A DNA stretch of 5,196 bases from Verrucomicrobiota bacterium. Lineage in GTDB: Bacteria; Verrucomicrobiota; Verrucomicrobiia; Limisphaerales; UBA1100. Made by a program: the position numbers and the translations under genes. Positions 1 to 4,369 of this stretch are shown one piece after another (the stretch's first letter is position 1; each line of letters opens with the position of its first letter). The stretch is taken from contig JAPKDK010000217.1 in NCBI GenBank assembly GCA_028872645.1, forward strand, positions 1-5,196, read 5' to 3'. The notes beneath the pieces are model-generated. The model did no database searches. It saw only the letters and a list, made by a program, of their open reading frames with translations, and was not told the DNA's origin.

Positions 1-116
1 GAAGCTCCTCCTCCGGTTGACGCGACTGAATCCTGTTGGCCACAACCGGAGTACAATGAAAATGCCAGCACGGCCAAAACGGCGGTGCCCAAAGGTTTGA
101 GAAACGAGGTACGCAT
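1..116 (-). CDS. N-terminal fragment of a secreted lipoprotein, function unknown
   Basis: Reading leftwards from an ATG at 116-114, 38 codons are open to the window edge. The protein begins MRTSFLKPLG, then has a hydrophobic stretch (about residues 8-22) and the lipobox-like end LYSGC with Cys25. It continues GQQDS and a Ser/Thr/Gly-rich linker. This is the classic layout of a type II (lipoprotein) signal peptide: a positive N-region with R2 and K7, a hydrophobic core, and a Cys that signal peptidase II would expose for lipidation. The start is supported by a GGAG ribosome binding site 5 nt upstream. The mature domain lies outside the window, so its role (for example a solute-binding protein or an anchored enzyme) cannot be told. 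The gene diverges from the cyclophilin unit. The fragment is too short to appear in a minimum-length ORF scan, but the signal peptide plus RBS make it convincing. Confidence 0.75.
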   Translation of the reverse strand, partial: MRTSFLKPLGTAVLAVLAFSLYSGCGQQDSVASTGGGA

Positions 117-121
117 AGCGG

Positions 122-125
122 CTCC
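122..125 (-). promoter_or_regulatory. Ribosome binding site of the lipoprotein gene
   Basis: On the minus strand the bases read GGAG, followed by a 5-nt spacer and the ATG at 116. This is a good Shine-Dalgarno match at normal spacing. It fixes the start of the truncated lipoprotein gene. Confidence 0.65.
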
Positions 126-229
126 ATCAAAGCGGATTGACAGCGATTGGCGAGCCTTTTTTGTGTTTTGGCGTGACAAATCTGGCGGCTCGCCGCAGGT
201 TGACGCCGATGGACGATTCAGCGGAAAAA

Positions 230-745
230 ATGAATGAGGTGGCGGTGATCAGCACCAGCCAGGGCGAAATGGTGGTGGAACTGTGGGACGATGTGGCGCC
301 GGGCACGGTGGCGAATTTTAAGAAGCTGGCCAATAAATCGTTTTATGACGGCACGTGTTTCCATCGCATCGTGAAGGGCTTTATGGTTCAGGGCGGCGAT
401 CCGAACACCAAAGATCCCGCGCTGGAAGATGACTGGGGCACGGGCAATCCGGGCTACCAAATTGACGCGGAATTCAGCGATCGACCACACGTGAAAGGCG
501 TCATTTCAATGGCGCGTTCCAGCGATCCCAATTCCGCCGGTAGCCAGTTTTTTATCTGCCTCAAGGCCGCGAGTTTTTTGGATGGCGAATACACCTGCTT
601 CGGCGAACTCATCAAGGGCTTGGACGTGCTCGAAACCCTCGGCGAGGTGCCGTGCGGCGGCGGGGGCGAAGGCAGTCGACCGGAAGATCGACAGGATGTG
701 ATGTCCATCACCATCGTTTCGCGCGAAGACGCCGGCGCGGAATGA
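230..745 (+). CDS. Cyclophilin-type peptidyl-prolyl cis-trans isomerase
   Basis: This 171-residue protein is a single-domain cyclophilin, which catalyses cis-trans isomerisation of peptide bonds before proline and helps protein folding. Family landmarks appear in order: GEMVVELW (12-19), VAPGTVANF (22-30), the catalytic FHR (44-46), GFMVQGGD (50-57), ISMARS (92-97), NSAGSQFF (101-108) and FLDG (116-119), then CFGELIKGLDV. The catalytic Arg46 and the substrate-pocket residues Gln54, Met94, Gln106, Phe107 and Phe108 are all present. Phe116 sits where human cyclophilin A has Trp121, as in many bacterial cyclophilins that bind cyclosporin poorly. No signal peptide is seen, so the protein is probably cytoplasmic. 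I chose the ATG at 230 because MNEVAVI fits the usual family start. An in-frame ATG at 209, with a weak AGG 9 nt upstream, would add seven residues (MDDSAEK). The stop codon overlaps the next gene's start (ATGA), which implies an operon. Confidence 0.93.
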   Translation: MNEVAVISTSQGEMVVELWDDVAPGTVANFKKLANKSFYDGTCFHRIVKGFMVQGGDPNTKDPALEDDWGTGNPGYQIDAEFSDRPHVKGVISMARSSDPNSAGSQFFICLKAASFLDGEYTCFGELIKGLDVLETLGEVPCGGGGEGSRPEDRQDVMSITIVSREDAGAE

Positions 746-948
746 CCGACGCTGAGCAAGCCACTCTCGAACAAGCGCTGCAACAACTCGGCGTGCCTCC
801 CGCCAAAGCTCCCCCGATGGCCACCCAACTCGACAAGCGTGCCCATCAACTTGCCGCCGAAGGTGATCGCACTTACGAACAAGCGCTCATTCATTTATTG
901 CAGCTTATGAAAACTGCACACGACGAACGCACCCAACAAAATGGCTGA
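742..948 (+). CDS. Small helical protein of unknown function (68 aa)
   Basis: This short gene is recognised mainly by its position. Its ATG at 742 overlaps the cyclophilin stop in an ATGA, and its TGA at 946-948 lies 8 bp inside the Nudix gene, so it bridges two real genes in one translationally coupled unit. The protein begins MTDAEQATLE and is rich in Ala, Gln, Leu and charged residues. It has no cysteine, no membrane segment and no signal peptide. Two helical stretches are likely (about residues 3-17 and 27-60), separated by a Pro/Ala-rich turn (GVPPAKAPP, 17-25). No useful Shine-Dalgarno sequence precedes it, which fits translation by re-initiation after the cyclophilin. I do not recognise the family and give no function. 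A longer in-frame extension back to 652 is Arg-rich and overlaps the cyclophilin, so it is not believed. Confidence 0.72.
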   Translation: MTDAEQATLEQALQQLGVPPAKAPPMATQLDKRAHQLAAEGDRTYEQALIHLLQLMKTAHDERTQQNG

Positions 949-1489
949 TAAAATTCGCAAATGGGAAAAGCGCGGCACTCGACCGCTGAGTGACCATCGT
1001 ATTTTTCAACTGCGCGAAGATACCGTCGTCAACCCGCGCACCGGCAACGAGCATAAAATGGTGGTGCTCGAGTGCCCCGACTGGGTAAACATCATCGCCC
1101 TCACGCCCGCGCGCGAGGTGGTGATGGTGGAGCAATACCGCCAAGGCAGCGAAACGGTGGAGCTGGAAATCCCCGGCGGAATGATGGACCCCCACGAGAC
1201 CGACCCCGTGGCCACGGCATTGCGGGAGTTGCGGGAGGAAACAGGATACACGGGTGAGCACGCCCGAAAAATCGGCGAATGTCTCGCCAACCCCGCCATT
1301 ATGAACAACTGCGTCCACACCATCCTAGTGGAAAACTGCCACCAAACCCACGAAATGGAAATGGACGCCGGCGAAGATTTACTGACGCGGCTCGTGCCCG
1401 CCGACGATTTACCACGACTGGTGAATGAAAATAAAATCCGCCATTCAGTGATTTTGGCGGCGTTGCATTACTTCGCGTTGGAGGGATAA
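941..1489 (+). CDS. Nudix hydrolase, ADP-ribose pyrophosphatase-like
   Basis: This 182-residue protein belongs to the Nudix superfamily, which uses Mg2+ to cleave nucleoside diphosphates linked to another group X. The Nudix box spans G80-Y103, with G80, E86, REL (95-97), E99, E100 and G102; the Glu residues bind metal. It is preceded by VMVEQYRQG (61-69) and VELEIPGG (73-80), typical of ADP-ribose or nucleotide-sugar pyrophosphatases (the NudF/NudK-like group). A beta-strand region, WVNIIALTPAREVV, opens the fold. One oddity is that eight rather than seven residues separate E86 from R95, a one-residue insertion relative to the standard GX5EX7REUXEEXGU pattern. The start ATG lies inside the end of the preceding gene (8-bp overlap) with no Shine-Dalgarno, so translation is probably coupled. 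The exact substrate cannot be told from sequence alone; ADP-ribose is the likeliest. Confidence 0.92.
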   Translation: MADKIRKWEKRGTRPLSDHRIFQLREDTVVNPRTGNEHKMVVLECPDWVNIIALTPAREVVMVEQYRQGSETVELEIPGGMMDPHETDPVATALRELREETGYTGEHARKIGECLANPAIMNNCVHTILVENCHQTHEMEMDAGEDLLTRLVPADDLPRLVNENKIRHSVILAALHYFALEG

Positions 1490-1566
1490 TTGAACCGCCA
1501 AGACGCAAAGTCGCCAAGGGAAACCAATTTCAAAAATCTTGGCGTCTTTGCGTCTTGGCGGTTCAA
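1490..1566. repeat. Long near-perfect inverted repeat between convergent genes
   Basis: The left arm (1490-1518) and right arm (1538-1566) are 29 nt each and pair at 28 of 29 positions; the only mismatch is T1511 against T1545. The loop is 19 nt (1519-1537). Each arm is built from an 8-nt motif repeated about three times: CGCCAAGA, CGCAAAGT and CGCCAAGG at 1496-1519. The element starts one base after the Nudix stop and ends four bases before the stop of the minus-strand coiled-coil gene. Position and strength suggest transcript 3'-end formation or protection for both convergent units. However, neither direction has a U-tract after the stem (AAAAAA follows on the plus strand, ATTATCCC on the minus), so it is not a textbook intrinsic terminator. 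The modular arms look like a dispersed REP-type palindrome; that part is inference. Confidence 0.9.
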
Positions 1567-1570
1567 AAAA

Positions 1571-1846
1571 CTATCGGTTCCGCGCTTCTTCCTTTTTCTC
1601 TTCTAAATCCGACTCCAGCGTTTTCTTGTCCGAGGTCAACTCGCGTTGCAATTGCTCCAGCGCTTCAAAGTCGCCAATCGCTTCCGCTTCAGCAATCTTG
1701 CCGCCGAGGAATACTTCGCGTTCAGCCAGTTTGGATTGGTAAAGATTGTCCAGCTCGGCCAGTTCGGCTTTGAGTTTGTCGCTGACTTTTTGGACGGGCG
1801 ATTCTTTGTCCAATTTTTCCATCGCGATTTCGTATGCGCTTTTCAT
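1571..1846 (-). CDS. Small charged coiled-coil protein of unknown function (91 aa)
   Basis: The protein begins MKSAYEIAME and is almost wholly Glu, Lys, Leu, Ala and Asp, with no Cys, Trp or His. Heptad-like hydrophobic spacing is visible in about residues 22-46 (VSDKLKAELAELDNLY onward) and 61-88 (EALEQLQREL, then a Lys/Glu-rich tail). This predicts two long helices joined around GGKIAEAEAIGDF (48-60), i.e. a helical hairpin or a dimerising coiled coil. There is no signal peptide or membrane segment, so it is probably cytoplasmic. The start is well supported by AAGGA 5 nt before the ATG. The ATG follows the TPR gene's TAA by one base, so the two form an operon and may be functionally linked. 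I do not recognise a named family; a structural or scaffold role is only a guess. Confidence 0.82.
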   Translation of the reverse strand: MKSAYEIAMEKLDKESPVQKVSDKLKAELAELDNLYQSKLAEREVFLGGKIAEAEAIGDFEALEQLQRELTSDKKTLESDLEEKKEEARNR

Positions 1847-1847
1847 T

Positions 1848-2288
1848 TTAGTCCTTCTTTTTCTTCCACGGTTGTTCGGGGAATTTTGTGGGCATTTTGA
1901 TATTCTCCAGCTTGGGCTGGGCCATTTTCAAGTCGCCTTCCCCTTCAGCCGCCGCTGAAGCCTCGGGATCCGCTTTCCATCCGGTAATCTTAGCCTGCAA
2001 TCCGTGGTGCTCGGCGGTTTCTTTGTTGCCGCTTTTCATATAAGCGAGCGAAAGATTGGTGTGCACGCGCTGTTCATTGGCGTTGATGGCCTCGGCTTTG
2101 TGGCCTTCCTCGATGGCGGCTGCGTAGTTTTCCTGCCGATAAAACGCCATCCCCAGCGACAGCCGCGCCTCAAAATGCTCCGGCTCCACGTCTAAAACCG
2201 CCTCAAACCCCGCCACCGCCGCGGCATAATCGCCCGTTGTGTAGGCGAACACAGCGTCATCAAATTGGGCTTGCAGATTTCCGGCCAT
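1848..2288 (-). CDS. Tetratricopeptide-repeat (TPR) protein
   Basis: This 146-residue protein contains about three TPR helix pairs. TPR1 covers about residues 4-36 (FAYTTGDYAAAVAGFEAVL, ending in DVEP), TPR2 about 38-71 (ARLSLGMAFYRQENYAAAIE) and TPR3 about 73-104 (VHTNLSLAYMKSGNKETAE). The consensus Gly/Ala/Tyr positions and the closing Pro of TPR1 are visible. TPR domains bind other proteins; no enzymatic motif is present. The C-terminus (105-146) is an Ala/Glu linker, then KLENIKMPTKFPEQPW and a basic KKKKD end. No signal peptide is seen. I chose the ATG at 2288 because MAGNLQAQFDDAVFAY leads directly into TPR1. A TTG at 2330 would add 14 residues of Pro/Ser/Thr-rich sequence and is less likely. 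Neither start has a good Shine-Dalgarno. The coiled-coil gene follows after 1 bp in the same operon. Confidence 0.87.
   Translation of the reverse strand: MAGNLQAQFDDAVFAYTTGDYAAAVAGFEAVLDVEPEHFEARLSLGMAFYRQENYAAAIEEGHKAEAINANEQRVHTNLSLAYMKSGNKETAEHHGLQAKITGWKADPEASAAAEGEGDLKMAQPKLENIKMPTKFPEQPWKKKKD
1852..1856 (-). promoter_or_regulatory. Ribosome binding site of the coiled-coil gene
   Basis: On the minus strand the bases read AAGGA, 5 nt before the ATG at 1846. The site lies inside the last codons of the TPR gene, so the second gene can be initiated independently as well as by coupling. Confidence 0.7.
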
Positions 2289-2395
2289 CTTCGTGTGCGC
2301 GAGTGTGGGCGAAGCCTTTGATGGGAGCAAGACGGGAGTGCCGACTTCGGCGTTGTGAATGACTTTAGATGCCCCAACGCTCGCCTCTGTTTTCC

Positions 2396-2427
2396 TGAGC
2401 CAGCGGGCGCGATAAAATTTTGGCTCA
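2396..2427. repeat. Short inverted repeat in the divergent control region
   Basis: TGAGCCA at 2396-2402 is matched exactly by TGGCTCA at 2421-2427, with an 18-nt spacer containing the AT-rich stretch ATAAAATTTT. The centre-to-centre distance of 25 bp is larger than the usual two-turn operator spacing. It lies upstream of the korA promoter candidate and in front of the minus-strand TPR unit, so it could bind a regulator of either. A chance match cannot be excluded. Confidence 0.35.
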
Positions 2428-2441
2428 TTTATGAATATCGT

Positions 2442-2469
2442 TTGACAGCTCGCCTAATGATGCTAGTTT
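2442..2469 (+). promoter_or_regulatory. Candidate sigma70-type promoter for korAB
   Basis: A perfect -35 hexamer TTGACA (2442-2447) is followed after 16 bp by TAGTTT (2464-2469). TGC immediately upstream of the latter gives an extended -10 element. The expected transcript start is near 2476, leaving a leader of about 68 nt before the korA ATG. The -35 is ideal and the -10 is moderate. No competing plus-strand candidate of this quality was seen in 2331-2543. Confidence 0.5.
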
Positions 2470-2475
2470 CCCACA

Positions 2476-2524
2476 TCCCTTTGCAGGGAAGTCGGCGGCG
2501 CATGACCTAGTGATAGCTGCCGGC
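2476..2524 (+). other. Potentially structured korA leader with two hairpins
   Basis: Hairpin 1 is TCCCT (2476-2480) with AGGGA (2485-2489) closing a TTGC tetraloop. Hairpin 2 pairs GTCGGCGGC (2491-2499) with GCTGCCGGC (2516-2524), giving nine pairs including two G-U, around a 16-nt loop. Hairpin 2 is followed by AATTTTAT, which vaguely resembles a weak intrinsic terminator, 19 nt before the korA start codon. The structure may set transcript stability or act as an attenuator. No known riboswitch class was recognised. Confidence 0.35.
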
Positions 2525-2543
2525 AATTTTATCCACACATTCA

Positions 2544-4361
2544 ATGAACGACAGTTCCGCGACCCAAGAGGTCGTTAGTGAGAGTCCAAAGGTCTCGAAA
2601 GTAACCGAGGCCGTCATCCGTATTGCCGGTAACTCGCAGGACGGCATCCAGTCCATTGGCGGTTTTCTCGCCCAATTGGCGGGCCGTAGCGAACAGGAGG
2701 TGATGACGTTTATGACCATCCCCGCCACCATCTCGGGCGGGCCGTCGATTTTCCAGGTGCGCATCGGCTCCGGCGAGGTGCTCACTTCCGGCGATGACGC
2801 GGATGTGCTGATGCCCTTCTACCAGCACAGCTATGAAAACCACATTGGTTTTCTGAAAGAAGGCGGCATCGTTTTATACGATAGCAGCCACGTGGAGCCG
2901 GACCCGGAGTTGTTGCAAAAATACCGCCACATCGGCTGCCCCATCGCGGAGCGGACGGTGGAGGCCATCGGCGGCACGGCCAAGGATAAGGGCAAAAACA
3001 TTTTCGCGCTCGGGCTCGTGGCGCGAATGTTCGATCTCGATGCCGCCAAGCTCGAAGGGCTCATCGCCGAACGTTTCAAAGGCAAGGCTAGCAGCATCAC
3101 CACCACCGCCCTCACGGCGTTTCACGCGGGCTATGGTTATCCGCTCACCACGCTGGAGGAAATTTACGCGTTCGAAAAACCGAAGGCGCGCGATACCGAC
3201 CAAGTCGTTTGCAACGGCAACGACGCGCTCGGCTACGGCATCCTCGCCGCCGGCGTGCGCTTCGGCGCGGGCTATCCCATCACGCCGTGGTCAGACATCA
3301 TGGAGCTGCTCCGCCGCGAGCTGCCCAAATACGATGGAATTTTTGTGCAGTGCGAAGATGAAATCGCCGCCGTCTCGATGGCCATTGGCGCCGGCTGGGG
3401 TGGGCGCGTGGCGGTCACCGGCTCCTCTGGCCCCGGCATTTCGCTCAAGGGCGAAGCCATCGGCTGGGCGGTAATGGCGGAGATTCCGCTCATCGTCATC
3501 GATGTCCAACGCGGCGGCCCCTCCACCGGCATGCCCACCAACGTGGAGCAAAGCGACCTCAACATCGCGGTCTTCGGCGGGCACGGCGATTCGCCGCGCG
3601 TGGTCATCGCACCCTCCAGCGTGGAGGATTGTTTTTACACCGCCATCGAAGCCGTGAACATCGCGCGCGAGTACAGCACGCCGGTCATCATTCTTTCCGA
3701 CCAAGCCATCGCCACGCGCATCGAGGCTTTTGCGATGCCGAAGTTGCAGGAGCTTTGCCAAGATATTTCGCCCGACCTCACCCCGCGCGAGGATCATAAG
3801 CCCTACGACCTCTCCGCGCCTGATGGCATCACCCATCACGCCCCACCCGGCACTTATATTAAAAGCGGCAAATATCCAATCGCCACCGGCCTTGAGCACG
3901 ACGAGATGGGCCACCCCAGCGGTTCGCCCAAGATGCACCAGGATATGTCCGCCAAACGCCGGAGCAAACTACAGGCGCTCAGTCGCAAATTGCCATTGCC
4001 AGAAGTGTTCGGGCCCGAGGAAGGCAACGTGCTGCTCATCGGCTGGGGCAGCACCCAAGGCAGCCTGCGCGAAGCCACCGAGCAAGCGCGCAAAGCCGGC
4101 GACAGCATTTCCTGCCTCACGATGCGCCACATCCATCCGATGCCCGAAGGCTTGGAAAATATCTTCGACGGCTTCAACCACGTGTTCGTGGTGGAAAACA
4201 ACGACGAAGGCCTCTACGGCTACGGCCAACTCTGCGGCCTGATGCGCGCCAAATTTGCCAACCCCAAAATCGTGGGCATCAACAAAACCGACGGCCTCAC
4301 TTGGCGCGTCAAAGACGTACTCGCCCACGTGCAATCAAAACTCGAAGAATTGAAAAGCTAA
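2544..4361 (+). CDS. korA: 2-oxoacid:ferredoxin oxidoreductase, fused gamma-alpha subunit
   Basis: This 605-residue protein is one half of a CoA-dependent 2-oxoacid:ferredoxin oxidoreductase, probably 2-oxoglutarate + CoA to succinyl-CoA + CO2 with reduced ferredoxin. The gamma domain comes first (about 22-200): it opens with IRIAGNSQDGIQSIGG (25-40) and runs through TISGGPSIFQVRIGS. The alpha domain follows (about 220-605): YPITPWSD (244-251), the thiamine-diphosphate-activating Glu in CEDEIAA (270-276), SSGPGISLKGE (294-304), RGGPSTGMPT (323-332), GHGD (346-349), ATGLEHDEMGHP (447-458), WGSTQG (501-506) and VVENN (549-553). The length matches the fused KorA family. It lacks the Cys-rich ferredoxin motifs of single-chain PFOR. 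The ATG at 2544 is the first in frame after a stop codon at 2514; no Shine-Dalgarno is visible. korB follows after 8 bp. The 2-oxoglutarate assignment rests on family resemblance; pyruvate or branched-chain 2-oxoacids remain possible. Confidence 0.93.
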   Translation: MNDSSATQEVVSESPKVSKVTEAVIRIAGNSQDGIQSIGGFLAQLAGRSEQEVMTFMTIPATISGGPSIFQVRIGSGEVLTSGDDADVLMPFYQHSYENHIGFLKEGGIVLYDSSHVEPDPELLQKYRHIGCPIAERTVEAIGGTAKDKGKNIFALGLVARMFDLDAAKLEGLIAERFKGKASSITTTALTAFHAGYGYPLTTLEEIYAFEKPKARDTDQVVCNGNDALGYGILAAGVRFGAGYPITPWSDIMELLRRELPKYDGIFVQCEDEIAAVSMAIGAGWGGRVAVTGSSGPGISLKGEAIGWAVMAEIPLIVIDVQRGGPSTGMPTNVEQSDLNIAVFGGHGDSPRVVIAPSSVEDCFYTAIEAVNIAREYSTPVIILSDQAIATRIEAFAMPKLQELCQDISPDLTPREDHKPYDLSAPDGITHHAPPGTYIKSGKYPIATGLEHDEMGHPSGSPKMHQDMSAKRRSKLQALSRKLPLPEVFGPEEGNVLLIGWGSTQGSLREATEQARKAGDSISCLTMRHIHPMPEGLENIFDGFNHVFVVENNDEGLYGYGQLCGLMRAKFANPKIVGINKTDGLTWRVKDVLAHVQSKLEELKS

Positions 4362-4369
4362 TTCACACC

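Noticed and set aside
137..166. A promoter for the cyclophilin unit with TTGACA at 137-142
   Set aside because: The -35 is perfect, but no acceptable -10 lies at 15-19 bp; the region there is T/G-rich (TTTTTTGTG). A promoter for this unit probably lies in 117-229, but I cannot place it.
137..229. An upstream extension of the cyclophilin from a TTG at 137
   Set aside because: The extra residues (MTAIGEPFLCFGV onward) are not cyclophilin-like or a good signal peptide, and TTG is a weak start with no Shine-Dalgarno; later ATGs fit the family.
1490..1566. Reading the inverted repeat as a CRISPR repeat or a standard intrinsic terminator
   Set aside because: There is only one hairpin with no spacer-repeat array, and no U-tract follows the stem in either direction.
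2340..2351. Tiny palindrome GCCGACTTCGGC
   Set aside because: A 4-bp stem with a tetraloop is common by chance in GC-rich DNA and has no supporting context.
2192..2428. A 78-codon minus-strand frame upstream of and overlapping the TPR gene
   Set aside because: It overlaps the TPR start in another frame and gives an Arg/Pro/Ser-rich product with no recognisable motif; the TPR frame has clear repeats.
3291..3938. A 215-codon open frame on the minus strand opposite korA
   Set aside because: It lies wholly antisense to well-supported korA coding sequence. Its translation is rich in Gly, Ala, His, Val and Asp with no recognisable domain, as expected for the complement of GC-rich codons.
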